DNA of 64,000 nt from positions 1 through 64,000 of the forward strand of contig NZ_QPIW01000030.1 in the NCBI RefSeq assembly GCF_003339505.1, written 5' to 3'. Below are positions 17,116 through 26,188 of this stretch, piece after piece. This DNA comes from Runella aurantiaca (GTDB lineage Bacteria; Bacteroidota; Bacteroidia; Cytophagales; Spirosomataceae). Below the pieces are notes generated by a model. That model did no database searches, had not been told where the DNA came from, and was given only the letters and a program-made list of their open reading frames with translations. Position 1 is the stretch's first letter. Each line of letters opens with the position of its first letter. Made by a program: the position numbers and the translations under genes.

Positions 17116-18618
17116 TTAATAGGTCAGGCAGTTTTGAGGAAGATTATCGGACGAAATTGTGGTTCCGTTAAAATTCATAAATCCAATGGGATATTGGCTC
17201 GGCGAATAGCTGTAAAAATTGCCGATATTGGGCAACACATAGCACAAGTCACTCGGACTAACACCGTACCAGAGTGCCAACTCCGCATAGAACTCGTCAG
17301 TTGACACCGCAGGTATATAATTACCTCTAAACGACACATTTAACGGATAATTAATATCCATTTTTGGGTAAGCACCCATGATTTTTCCGCCATTGACGGC
17401 TCCACCCATCACGATTTGATTGGCTCCCCAAGCGTGGTCGGAGCCTTTACCGTTGGAAGTGATGGTTCGGGCAAAATCAGAAATGGTAAACGATGTAACC
17501 CGGTCAGCCACACCCAATTCTACCGTCGCGTCATAAAAGGCTTTGAGCGCCTGACTCACCACGGGCAGCTTGTCATCCAGCCCCGACAACAGGTCATCGT
17601 GCATATCCCAGCCTCCGTAGTTGACAAAAAAGATTTGCCGTTTTGCGCCCAACTCATTTCGTACGCTGATGATTTTGGCGATGGCCAATAGGTCGGTTGC
17701 CAGTCTGCTCGTCGGAAAAGCGGTGGTAATGGTAGGTACTTTTTTGAGGGCTTCTTTAAACAACGCAAAGGCCGCCGTGGCTGTTTTGGTGCTCGACGAA
17801 TAGGTTTGCTGCATCAGGTTGGCGTAGGTCTGCGACACCAGACTGTCCATGGTCGAGTTGCGCAAATCGGTCAGGTAACCCGAGTTTCCCCACCACGAAG
17901 GCAGAGCTTCAAAACCAACACTGTTGGGTTCAACATTATTGCTAATGGCGTATTCAGAAATATCCTTTCCCCGTTGAAAGGCATTTTTTCCCGCCAACGA
18001 AATGTTCATCGAAACCTCCTGGTTGGCATTGGCGGCATTGAGCAAATCGGCCATGCGTCCGCCAAAACCGAGGGCATCCCGGCTCTGCGGCACTGACGTT
18101 TGCCACTGCATGATTTGGTCGGAATGAGAATACAACCCCAATGGCAGCTTTTTCAGCCCGCTTTCAAATTCAGATTTAGTCAAAATCGGCTCAACCAACG
18201 TTCCAATGTTTGACATAAAAGCCAATTTCCCGCTGTTGAACAAATCGCGCACGCCAGTCATTTGGGGATGGACGCCATACGCACCATAATTGCACGCAAT
18301 ACCGCGAAAACCAACGCATTGGGGGTTGGTGAGCGCAATGGGATTCAACACCGATAAGTCCGTTCGGATGGCTTTGTATTCGTTAAAGCCGTTATCACCG
18401 CCCGCGTTAACCCCCATGGGAATCAGCATATTATACGAGTCTACGCCGCCCGAAAGCAAAATACAGACCAGTGCTTTATAGTCCGTGGGATAAGCCGCTC
18501 CACTGGGCTGCTTGCCCACCAGCCCGTTGAAGGAAGTCAGGTTAGTCAGCGTACTGAGCAGGGTGGTCGAACCCATACCGACACAGCCGGCTTGTTTCAG
18601 AAAATTCCGTCTATTCAT
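17116..18618 (-). CDS. DUF1501 secreted protein
   Basis: This 500-residue protein has a Tat-like leader (MNRRNFLKQAGCVGMG). The body shows the DUF1501 pattern, related to sulfatase-type alkaline-phosphatase-fold proteins: LLSGGVDSYNMLIPM, GGWDMHDDLLSGLDDKLPVVSQALKAFYD, TISDFARTITSNGKGSDHAWGANQIVMGG. Its biochemical role is unknown. DUF1501 genes recur next to DUF1800 genes, as here (DUF1800 lies 52 bp upstream). The Tat-type leader suggests export in folded form. Confidence 0.9.
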   Translation of the reverse strand: MNRRNFLKQAGCVGMGSTTLLSTLTNLTSFNGLVGKQPSGAAYPTDYKALVCILLSGGVDSYNMLIPMGVNAGGDNGFNEYKAIRTDLSVLNPIALTNPQCVGFRGIACNYGAYGVHPQMTGVRDLFNSGKLAFMSNIGTLVEPILTKSEFESGLKKLPLGLYSHSDQIMQWQTSVPQSRDALGFGGRMADLLNAANANQEVSMNISLAGKNAFQRGKDISEYAISNNVEPNSVGFEALPSWWGNSGYLTDLRNSTMDSLVSQTYANLMQQTYSSSTKTATAAFALFKEALKKVPTITTAFPTSRLATDLLAIAKIISVRNELGAKRQIFFVNYGGWDMHDDLLSGLDDKLPVVSQALKAFYDATVELGVADRVTSFTISDFARTITSNGKGSDHAWGANQIVMGGAVNGGKIMGAYPKMDINYPLNVSFRGNYIPAVSTDEFYAELALWYGVSPSDLCYVLPNIGNFYSYSPSQYPIGFMNFNGTTISSDNLPQNCLTY

Positions 18619-18670
18619 AAGTTAAGTATAAAACCCTGTAATGAATTATTGTTGGATAACCGTCCCATTA

Positions 18671-20542
18671 TCAGCGGTTAATGAGATAATCAGGGGAAGA
18701 CAAAATCAACACCAGCATCAATCTGACGCGGCGATAGGCTTGGTCTGCGTTGGGCACGCCGTTGGTGTTTTCGGAATAGGGCATTTTAATGACCATCGAA
18801 CGAATCAAATCCAAGGTCTTGGCCGACAGTTTTCCACCCGTAAAAAGCAGGTTATATTTGTCGAGTAATTGAACAATTTTATCATTTCGCGTAAAGGCAT
18901 AATCGGCCACCAAATTAAATTTTGAATCTTGATCGGTTTTATATGTTTCACCGTTAAAAAGTCCCCAATATTCAACGGGATCGTCATCAATTAGCCATTT
19001 ACCGAGCGCATTTACGTAGGCAGTGATGGTTTGGGAGTTCACCAACTGAAACTCTGGCGCAAACTTTCCCTGCGTTTTCAATTCGCCGTCGGGTTGAAAA
19101 TCGGGTTGAAAAAAGTTAAACACCGAAGGTGAGTTCAGCGGTTTTTGTTCCAATCGGGAAAACAAATCCACCATCACGTTTCGATACACTCCCCCCTGCG
19201 TCGTCAGCGGCAGGCCCCGCATTAAATTCATGTATCTCAGAAAAGGTTCGCGAAGCGCTCCCACGGTACTTACGGTTTGATCGATACTGCAATCTCGCGC
19301 CTCCGCATCCAATAAAACCGCCCGAACTACCGCTTTTAAGTCGCCGCGCACCCCGCTTCCGTTGTTATTGAACACCGTCGCCACCCGCTGAATGTAACTG
19401 GGCGAAGGATTTGACATGACCAACCGCTGAATGAGCCGTCGGGCAATGAACGGACCCACGTTGGGGTGGTTGGCCAATACATCCAATGCATCCTTGATGT
19501 CTTGCTCACCCTGCAAAACGGGCCGGGCAGGAATCGTTACTCCCAGAAAAGTCTTCGGGCCGGGTTCGTGACCGTTCACGATGCGCGGAGTAGTCTTCCA
19601 CGGATTTTTTTTGGCGTCGCTCGAATCAATCGGAAAAAACTTCATGGGTAAAGTGTAACTCCAATTGTTCTTTTCATTGTCGCCCAAATAACGGCTATCG
19701 CCCCACGACAGTCCCGTAAATACCTTGGCCAGGCCTGCAATGTCGTTGTTGTTGTAGGTCGGGATGAGGTTATTGTTGACGTCCCGCATTTCTGTTCCGT
19801 CCACATTTAGTTTGTAAAGTCCAATCGAAAAAAGCTGCATCAGCTCGCGGGCGTAGTTTTCGTCGGGGTAAACTTTATTGGTTGAATCCGTCGCATGGTT
19901 GTTCATGAAGGTCAAATAAACGCCCATCGCCGGATGGTACGTGATTTTTTCAAGCAGGTTACGATAGGTTCCTAAGCCATTTTCCAACAATAAATCGTAG
20001 TAACTTGACAACGCATACGGGTTGTCGTCAAACGCCGACACCCTCGACACCACAAACAACTCACTCAACGCCCACGCCACGCGCCACCTGACCGCATCGG
20101 GGGCGGTCATGGCCCCCTGAAACCACGAAACATCAAAATGCGTATTGCCCACAAACACGTTGGAAAGGGTGTAGGTATTGGAGGGATATTTAAACGTCAG
20201 CGAGTCTACCATCATTTGGTGAATCTGCGCTAGGTACGTTTGGGTACGAAAGGAATTGGGAAGCGCAAGCTGATTATCCAGCCATTTCTCAACGCCAAGG
20301 TTGGCAACATCCTGTATATGAGCAAAATTATGCCCCAGCGTAGCCTGCGACAAAAACCGCGAAGCCGCCGCTGAGTTGGGCAAAAATCCCGTACCCGTCA
20401 AGGTCTGAATCGCGGCGCTGCTTTGCGAAGAAGCCGTCACCGAAACATTCGGGGTATTTCCCTGACCAAAAGTAATGATTGATTGAGCGCGTAAATGAAC
20501 CAGAAAACAGCAGTAGCAAAAAAAGAGTAGACAAAATTTCAT
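18671..20542 (-). CDS. DUF1800 secreted protein
   Basis: This is a 623-residue protein from ATG 20542 (MKFCLLFFCYCCFLVHLRAQ, a signal peptide); an in-frame ATG at 20587 is possible but gives a poorer leader. DUF1800 hallmarks are AASRFLSQATLGHNFAHIQDV, WALSELFVVS, NYARELMQLFSIGLYKL, GLAKVFTGLSWG, FIARRLIQRLVMSNPSPSYIQRVATVFNNNG and EPFLRYMNLMRGL. It is first gene of the DUF1800-DUF1501-PA14 unit. The function of the domain is not established. Confidence 0.9.
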   Translation of the reverse strand: MKFCLLFFCYCCFLVHLRAQSIITFGQGNTPNVSVTASSQSSAAIQTLTGTGFLPNSAAASRFLSQATLGHNFAHIQDVANLGVEKWLDNQLALPNSFRTQTYLAQIHQMMVDSLTFKYPSNTYTLSNVFVGNTHFDVSWFQGAMTAPDAVRWRVAWALSELFVVSRVSAFDDNPYALSSYYDLLLENGLGTYRNLLEKITYHPAMGVYLTFMNNHATDSTNKVYPDENYARELMQLFSIGLYKLNVDGTEMRDVNNNLIPTYNNNDIAGLAKVFTGLSWGDSRYLGDNEKNNWSYTLPMKFFPIDSSDAKKNPWKTTPRIVNGHEPGPKTFLGVTIPARPVLQGEQDIKDALDVLANHPNVGPFIARRLIQRLVMSNPSPSYIQRVATVFNNNGSGVRGDLKAVVRAVLLDAEARDCSIDQTVSTVGALREPFLRYMNLMRGLPLTTQGGVYRNVMVDLFSRLEQKPLNSPSVFNFFQPDFQPDGELKTQGKFAPEFQLVNSQTITAYVNALGKWLIDDDPVEYWGLFNGETYKTDQDSKFNLVADYAFTRNDKIVQLLDKYNLLFTGGKLSAKTLDLIRSMVIKMPYSENTNGVPNADQAYRRVRLMLVLILSSPDYLINR

Positions 20543-20828
20543 AAACAGTGAGTTTCGCACAACGTAAAAAAAGCCATTAATGAGCATGAAAGCACCACAC
20601 CACGCGTAAATTTAGCTTCTCTTATTTTTCAAAACAATTTAAGTGCCAGAATAGCCAAATTGGGTAAAATTTCTCATTGGCGGCTTCATCCAAACCTATG
20701 GGTTAAAAACGGTTTAATTAAAAAAACAACCTTATTTAAGCTCCATTTTCAACGATTCGCTCGTTTTTTTTTCGACTTCGCCCCCGTCATGACCCAACTT
20801 TGGGGCAGTAATCAAGAAAACGCAACGC
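20543..20828. other. Divergent intergenic region
   Basis: It separates the minus-strand DUF1800 operon from the plus-strand fibre-like pair and should hold both promoters. I found no clear TAnnTTTG box or inverted repeat. Confidence 0.35.
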
Positions 20829-21755
20829 ATGAAAACTATTTATCTCACACTCCTCTCACTCTCTTTTTTTATCCCTCTAACTTCACAAGCCCAATACGGC
20901 ACCATCTTACCCGACGGCTTTATCATCCCAAAATCCGCCACGCCCCCCGGATGTACCGTAAGCGATAAGGGCAAAATTTATTACAACAGCACCACCAACA
21001 ACCTGCTGTTTTGTGATGGCTCCGCTTGGAAACCCGCTTCATCGCAATGGTCCAACCCTTTTGCTCAACCTGACGACATTTATTTTAATGCGGGCAACGT
21101 AGGCATAAACACCACCACGCCTCAATATTCGCTAGACGTAAACGGTACGGCAAGATTTACGGGAGACCTCTACACCGAAAAATTGGGAATCGGCACCACC
21201 ACTCCTTCCTCAGCCATTGAAGTACTAGACGGCGACATTGCCATTACAAGCACTGTCGACGCCAAAACCTGGAAATTTGACTACACTGACGAAAGCAACA
21301 GCTTAACCCTTCGCGAAAACGGCACCGCACGCATGGTGTTTGCCAACGGCGGCAACATAACCATCGGCGCAGGAACGCCCACCGCCAAATTGACCGTGGA
21401 AGGCAACGGCAGCTTTAGCGGCGACTTGACCGTAAACAGCGGAAAGGGAATCGTAAGAAGTACCACAAGCGCCCAACTCAAATACCATACGGCCTCGGTT
21501 GCCTTGGGCACCACCTTTTCGGTCACAAACGGAGGCTGCTCTACGGCCAATGCTTCCCTGAGCGCCGCTGGATTCACCACCGCCCCAACGGTCACGGTTG
21601 GGAATCTCACGGGCGGGACGGGAGATTTTGGAAAACTGGTCATCAATGTACAATCCACCACCACCACCCAAGCCGTAGTCCGTTTTTGTAATCCTACCGC
21701 CAGCCCAATCACGTTAACTGGCATGACTTTCAACGTTTTGTGCATTGGTCAATAA
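20829..21755 (+). CDS. Secreted fibre-like repeat protein A
   Basis: This 308-residue protein has a signal peptide ending near SQAQ. After GKIYYNSTTNNLLFCDGSAWK come repeats typical of Bacteroidota proteins resembling phage tail fibres: VGINTTTPQYSLDVNGTARF, LGIGTTTPSSAIEVLDGDIAI, ITIGAGTPTAKLTVEGNGSF. The C-terminal ~90 residues are rich in Ser/Thr and end VRFCNPTASPITLTGMTF...IGQ. The product is likely an extracellular trimeric or fibrous structure; the ligand is unknown. The next gene is a same-length paralog 20 bp away, so the pair arose by duplication and is probably cotranscribed. Confidence 0.75.
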   Translation: MKTIYLTLLSLSFFIPLTSQAQYGTILPDGFIIPKSATPPGCTVSDKGKIYYNSTTNNLLFCDGSAWKPASSQWSNPFAQPDDIYFNAGNVGINTTTPQYSLDVNGTARFTGDLYTEKLGIGTTTPSSAIEVLDGDIAITSTVDAKTWKFDYTDESNSLTLRENGTARMVFANGGNITIGAGTPTAKLTVEGNGSFSGDLTVNSGKGIVRSTTSAQLKYHTASVALGTTFSVTNGGCSTANASLSAAGFTTAPTVTVGNLTGGTGDFGKLVINVQSTTTTQAVVRFCNPTASPITLTGMTFNVLCIGQ

Positions 21756-21775
21756 TATAAAAACTAAATCGAGCC

Positions 21776-22702
21776 ATGAAATTAGCCATCCTTTTCGTTG
21801 GAATATTGTTTTTGACCCAAAAATCAATGGCCCAATTCAGTGAATTAACCGTTGATGCCCTTTCCTTACCCAACCTAACGGTAACTCCTTGTAGTGAGGG
21901 CAACATTGGTAAAATGTACTATAATGCCGTCAATGGCAAAGTGTGTTACTGCATCAACTATGTCAACTCCTCTTCTTTTGCCGAATCAAAATGGGAAAGA
22001 AAGAACAATAACATTTATTATACCCAAGGATTGGTGGGTTTAAACAAATCTACCCCTGCTTATCCGCTGGATGTCAACGGTACGGGTCGGTTCAATTCGC
22101 CGCTCTCCGTCGGTGCAAAAGTTGCCATCAACAGCTCCGTACCACCCGTGGAGAAATTACACATTACGGATGGAAATATCGCCATTAAAAGTACGGCTGA
22201 TGCAAAATTATGGCGCTTATCCTACGCAGATGGTGGGGACAGGTTTGAAATAACCGAAACGGGTTTTACCCCTCGAATGATTATCAATAACGGTGGTGCC
22301 ATTGGGATAGGGACCGTACCATCCGCCACCGCCGCCCTAAACGTGAGCGGAGGCGGAGCTTTTAGCGGAAATGTCTCATCGGCCAACGTCGGTATACTTC
22401 AAAATAGCAACGCCACCCAGTTAAAATTATATACGGGTAGCATCACTACCCCATCCTCTACCTTTTTGGTTCAAAGCAACGGTTGCAACATCGCGGGCTT
22501 CAATTTTCCCGCTGGAACATTCACGGCCGTACCTTCGGTTGCGGTAGGAAATAAGACTGCGGGTGGCACATTCGACCAGCGATTGACCCTCACGGTCGAG
22601 AGTGTAACGAGCACGGGAGGATACGTCAGATTTTGCAATCCCACCGCAACCAATGTCTCGCTGCTCAGCTATAGCTATACCATCTTTGCGATTGGACAAT
22701 AA
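21776..22702 (+). CDS. Secreted fibre-like repeat protein B
   Basis: This 308-residue paralog of the preceding gene has the same order of parts: signal peptide (ending SMAQ), GKMYYNAVNGKVCYCINY, VGLNKSTPAYPLDVNGTGRF, IGIGTVPSATAALNVSGGGAF, and a tail ending VRFCNPTATNVSLLSYSYTIFAIGQ. Cysteines in the N-terminal block differ from copy A. Divergence is substantial, so the duplication is not recent. Confidence 0.75.
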   Translation: MKLAILFVGILFLTQKSMAQFSELTVDALSLPNLTVTPCSEGNIGKMYYNAVNGKVCYCINYVNSSSFAESKWERKNNNIYYTQGLVGLNKSTPAYPLDVNGTGRFNSPLSVGAKVAINSSVPPVEKLHITDGNIAIKSTADAKLWRLSYADGGDRFEITETGFTPRMIINNGGAIGIGTVPSATAALNVSGGGAFSGNVSSANVGILQNSNATQLKLYTGSITTPSSTFLVQSNGCNIAGFNFPAGTFTAVPSVAVGNKTAGGTFDQRLTLTVESVTSTGGYVRFCNPTATNVSLLSYSYTIFAIGQ

Positions 22703-22704
22703 TT

Positions 22705-22739
22705 TTTTTGTTGGCGGTGGAGAATATCGCCAACAAAAA
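22705..22739 (-). terminator. Terminator between convergent genes
   Basis: A perfect 12-bp inverted repeat (TTTTTGTTGGCG 22705-22716, CGCCAACAAAAA 22728-22739). The T/A tracts lie in the stem ends, so it may act in both directions; on the minus strand it is followed by further T for the OPA transporter gene. Confidence 0.8.
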
Positions 22740-22762
22740 CGCTAAGAAGGCAATGCTTCTGA

Positions 22763-24010
22763 CTACGATACTACGCGTCCAGAAGCATTCCAAGACCTTT
22801 TGGCCAAGGAAATCATCACAACTGATAGGAGGCAAATACCCGAAATAAACACAAAAATGATGTTGGTATTGCCCACCCAATCAATGATAAAACCGAAGAG
22901 CGGTTCGCCCAAGGCAGCAAATACATAACCGAACATATTCATAAAACCAATGCCCGTTCCGGTATAATCCCGCCCGAGCATTTCGGGACTCAACGGCCAA
23001 AAACATGATTGAGGCCCGTACACAAAAAAACCGACCGAAAGCATCAAAAATCCCGCCAACAGCAGGTTGTTGGCGGGAAGCACATAGACCAACAGCGCCA
23101 TAACCGCACTCATTAACATCCCAAAACGGATGGAATGGATGCGGTTTTTCTTAAATAACGAGTCCGACAGCATTCCAAAAGACAACGCTCCCGCCGCCAT
23201 GCCAACGGGCAGCAAAAATGTCACCCACAAATTGCCCGGGTTGTCTTTCCAATTTTTTCCAAGATAATGGACGGGTACCCAAAAAATAAGCCCATACCGC
23301 GCCATGCTTTCAAAACCGAAGGCAAAAGAAGTAAGCAGAAAATGAGGATATGACAAAACCACGCGGTAGCGAGTCAGCCAGCTAATTTTTTCGGAAGTGC
23401 CGTCTTTCTTAACAGGGTCATTAAAGCCCGCATCAGAGGGTTTATCGCGGGCAACAATCAAAAAAATGGTCGCTGCTACCAGCAGAAACAACACTGGCAA
23501 ACGAAAAAGCATCCGCCATTCCATGCCTTGCTGCAAAAGCACGATGGACAGCAGATACGTCAGAACCGACGACAATCCCGCCGCCATCGTATAAAACCCA
23601 AAGGCTTTTCCAAGCTCCGCCTCATTCCACCAATTGCTGATTAACTTCCCGCCCGGTGCCCACGCCATGGATTGAAAATACCCGTTTAGCGCCCATAAAA
23701 TCATGATAGCGGTAATGGAATCGCTATAACTGACGGCAATGTTGGTCAAAACCGACAAGTACGCGCCAGTGGTGACCATTACGCGAGCGCTTAGGCGGTC
23801 GGCGAGGTTGCCGTTGATAAATTGGCCGATGGCGTAGCCCAACAACATCGAAAAACTAATCCAGCCAATGTACGAATAAGACACATTGAGTGACGTGGCC
23901 ATGCCCTTGGCAGCCCACCCGAAATTGTGCCGACCAGTGTAAAAAAACAGGTAACAAAACATCGTTACCAACAACATTTTCCACTGCTGACCTCTGAAAG
24001 ACGATTGCAT
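22763..24010 (-). CDS. MFS transporter of the organophosphate:phosphate antiporter type
   Basis: This 415-residue inner-membrane transporter has about 12 membrane segments. The N-terminal block FYTGRHNFGWAAKGM and NGYFQSMAWAPGGKLISNWW resemble the GlpT/UhpT (OPA) branch, which exchanges phosphate with organic phosphates; related members move phosphonates. It starts 14 bp after the end of the upstream dehydrogenase gene, so the two are probably one operon. Given that partner, a phosphonate or organophosphate substrate is a reasonable inference, not shown. Confidence 0.8.
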   Translation of the reverse strand: MQSSFRGQQWKMLLVTMFCYLFFYTGRHNFGWAAKGMATSLNVSYSYIGWISFSMLLGYAIGQFINGNLADRLSARVMVTTGAYLSVLTNIAVSYSDSITAIMILWALNGYFQSMAWAPGGKLISNWWNEAELGKAFGFYTMAAGLSSVLTYLLSIVLLQQGMEWRMLFRLPVLFLLVAATIFLIVARDKPSDAGFNDPVKKDGTSEKISWLTRYRVVLSYPHFLLTSFAFGFESMARYGLIFWVPVHYLGKNWKDNPGNLWVTFLLPVGMAAGALSFGMLSDSLFKKNRIHSIRFGMLMSAVMALLVYVLPANNLLLAGFLMLSVGFFVYGPQSCFWPLSPEMLGRDYTGTGIGFMNMFGYVFAALGEPLFGFIIDWVGNTNIIFVFISGICLLSVVMISLAKRSWNASGRVVS

Positions 24011-24024
24011 ATTTTTTCTTTTGG

Positions 24025-25119
24025 TTACGGTTCTTCGATTCGAATCCCCACGCGTAAGGGCTTGTTTTTCAAGGCGTATTCAAAGGCTTGCTCCGCTTCA
24101 TTCAGAGAAAACTCCTTCCCGACAATCTGCTCAAAAGGAAAACGTTGGGCATTTCGACGCATAAAATCAACGGCGTACACAAAATCATCGTAATTGTAGT
24201 TGTGCAATCCTTTGAGGGTAATCAACCGACGAATGATTTGTTCGGCATCCACCATCACTTTTCGTTGACGAAACACCGCTCCTACCCAAACGGCCACGCC
24301 ACCCACGGCCAAGGCAGCCACACCTTCTTCCATCGCCTCTGGCGAGCCACTCATGTCAAACACCACTTCTATTTTTGAATAAAAAGAAGATAAACTACTT
24401 TTATTTTCCACCCCTGACGTGGGCGTCAAGAGGCAAGTTTCATCGACCCCAAAAGCCAAAGATTGCTCCAAACGCTGGGGAGAAATATCAGCCGTGATTA
24501 TTTTTTTGGCACCCGCATCTTTGCACATGGCTGCGCAAACCATTCCCAACAGGCCGCTTCCCGTAATCAGCACCGTTTTGCCCTTCACCGTTCCCGCAAG
24601 TCGTAACGCTCCTGCCACCGTCGCCACTGCGCAATTGAGCGTAGCCGCCACGGGAAGCGACACATTATCAGGGACTTTGAGGATAGCGGTGTGGGATTTT
24701 AGCACACAATATTCGGCCAATCCGCCGTGAAAAGCGTCATTTTCGGTGACCGTTGCGTGGCCGTATTTAAACACCCCTGCCGTTTTTTGCGGCATCCCCT
24801 GCGCCGACATTTCAGAATCTGGGTCGGCCGAAAAAATGCTCCACGTCACAATATCACCTTCTTTCAATGGGTTTCCCGCGTAGTCTATCCCCGAATGGCT
24901 TTCGTTTATTTTTACCACTTTCCCCACAATCTCATGCCCCAAAATGGTCGGAGTATTTTCTTTTCTCAACCCACAAAAGGTATGCAAGTCGCTGCCACAA
25001 ATGGTAGTGTATAAATTTCGAATCAATACTTCTCCCACCGCCAACTCAGGCAGCTCACGGTGCTGCAACTGCATCTCCTCACCCGGGCCGTTAAAAACCA
25101 TCAATTTCCCTAAACTCAT
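24025..25119 (-). CDS. Zinc-type dehydrogenase resembling phosphonate-catabolism-associated alcohol dehydrogenases
   Basis: This 364-residue medium-chain dehydrogenase has a GroES-like N-terminal domain with catalytic-zinc ligands C41 (ICGSDLHTF) and H62-E63 (GHEIVG). The third ligand is possibly C163, and a Rossmann motif TGSGLLGMVCAAM lies at 186-198. The blocks MPQKTAGVFKYGH and GGLAEYCVLKSHTAILKVP with LNCAVATVAGALRLAG resemble the clade found next to phosphonate genes (TIGR03366-like). The loop that normally holds four structural-zinc cysteines (about 97-113) has none. It is followed by an OPA transporter. Substrate is unknown. Confidence 0.78.
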   Translation of the reverse strand: MSLGKLMVFNGPGEEMQLQHRELPELAVGEVLIRNLYTTICGSDLHTFCGLRKENTPTILGHEIVGKVVKINESHSGIDYAGNPLKEGDIVTWSIFSADPDSEMSAQGMPQKTAGVFKYGHATVTENDAFHGGLAEYCVLKSHTAILKVPDNVSLPVAATLNCAVATVAGALRLAGTVKGKTVLITGSGLLGMVCAAMCKDAGAKKIITADISPQRLEQSLAFGVDETCLLTPTSGVENKSSLSSFYSKIEVVFDMSGSPEAMEEGVAALAVGGVAVWVGAVFRQRKVMVDAEQIIRRLITLKGLHNYNYDDFVYAVDFMRRNAQRFPFEQIVGKEFSLNEAEQAFEYALKNKPLRVGIRIEEP

Positions 25120-25224
25120 TTTGTGCTTTGTATTCGTTTTTTCGCAAAGGTGCTAAATTTTTGTTTACTTATTTTAAACATAAGTTTACCAAATTATAAA
25201 TTTTCAAAAATTAGGGCAACAAAA

Positions 25225-25259
25225 AAAGTCATTAGGGTTTTTCAACCGCTAATGACTTT
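25225..25259 (-). terminator. Terminator of the GDSL esterase gene
   Basis: AAAGTCATTAG (25225-25235) pairs perfectly with CTAATGACTTT (25249-25259). On the minus strand it ends in a T run (plus A run 25221-25227). It lies 50 bp after the esterase stop. Confidence 0.85.
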
Positions 25260-25309
25260 GGTTAGATAAATGCCGTTGGTGATATTTTCGCCGCCAAGCT
25301 ATCTTTTGC

Positions 25310-25987
25310 TTACATCCCTTTAAGTACTTTCCACATCTCATCCGCAACGAACTGATTACCAACCTCATTTAGGTGAACGCGGTCGGAGGTGAGGATATTT
25401 TTCTCTTCGTTGTTAGGGTTGTTTTTAAGGTTATAGTCTAAAAATGCTTTACGCAGATCAATCAGCGGCAGGCCATTTTTCTTGGCCAAATTCCGAATCA
25501 TTTGAGAATACTGATTAAGGTCGCCGTCTTGCTGATTGGAGAAATCGGTGCGCTCACCGATGGCGGCAGGGGTGCAAAGGGCTACGCGGATATTGGCCGC
25601 TTGCAATTTCTTCAAGATGGCTTCGTAAAACTTCACAAACTTGTCGGGGTCGGTACCTGTGCCGAGGGACGCTTTGTGCCACACGTCATTTACGCCAATG
25701 TAAATGATAACCACGTCTGGTTTTTTTGACAACACATCATCTTCCATCCGCAGATAAAGGTCATAAATTTTGTTACCGCCAATACCCGCGCCGATGAGTT
25801 CATATTTGCTTTTGAGGTTTTGTTTTTCGAGCATTTCACCCAATTTTACGATATATCCGCCTGGACGAACACCCGCCTGAGTGATGGAATCTCCGAAAAA
25901 AATGACCCGAATGGGTTTATCCTGTTGGGCTGCGAGTAGAGGAAGGGCAAAAAAACTAAGTTTGAAGTACCGAAAAAATCTTTTCAT
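25310..25987 (-). CDS. Secreted GDSL/SGNH-type esterase
   Basis: This 225-residue protein has a signal peptide (ends near LLAAQ). SGNH blocks: FFGDSITQAG with nucleophile S34, the Gly-block IGAGIGGNKI, IIYIGVNDVWH with the Asn, and DRVHLNEVGN with the Asp/His pair near the C-terminus. The family hydrolyses esters, often acetyl groups on carbohydrates; the substrate is not deducible. It is monocistronic, with its own terminator. Confidence 0.9.
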   Translation of the reverse strand: MKRFFRYFKLSFFALPLLAAQQDKPIRVIFFGDSITQAGVRPGGYIVKLGEMLEKQNLKSKYELIGAGIGGNKIYDLYLRMEDDVLSKKPDVVIIYIGVNDVWHKASLGTGTDPDKFVKFYEAILKKLQAANIRVALCTPAAIGERTDFSNQQDGDLNQYSQMIRNLAKKNGLPLIDLRKAFLDYNLKNNPNNEEKNILTSDRVHLNEVGNQFVADEMWKVLKGM

Positions 25988-26056
25988 TTTAATTGTTTAG
26001 AAGTTGAGATACATTTTCCTATAAAGGAAAAATACCGTTCTTTCTAACAGTTTTTC

Positions 26057-26120
26057 TTTCACGCAGAGACGCAGTAAAAACCACCCTCTGCGCCTTAGCT
26101 CCTTTGCGTCTTTGCGTGAA
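26057..26120. repeat. Palindromic CGCAGAGACGCAG-type intergenic repeat
   Basis: TTTCACGCAGAGACGCAG (26057-26074) is nearly complementary to CTTTGCGTCTTTGCGTGAA (26102-26120), forming a long imperfect hairpin. Similar sequences occur as dispersed intergenic repeats in many environmental bacteria. Confidence 0.65.
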
Positions 26121-26131
26121 TAATCTAATCT

Positions 26132-26184
26132 TCTCACGCCAAGACACAGCAAAAAACACTTCGTACCTCGGCACCTCTGCGTAA
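26132..26184. repeat. Degenerate second copy of the CACGCAGAGAC repeat
   Basis: TCTCACGCCAAGACACAG and the opposing CCTCTGCGTAAAT repeat the pattern of the preceding element with more mismatches. The two form a tandem pair just downstream of the SNF2 gene. Confidence 0.5.
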
Positions 26185-26188
26185 ATCC

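Noticed and set aside
26057-26184. Possible CRISPR-like array
   Set aside because: Units are inverted and unevenly spaced, with no constant spacer length and no cas genes.
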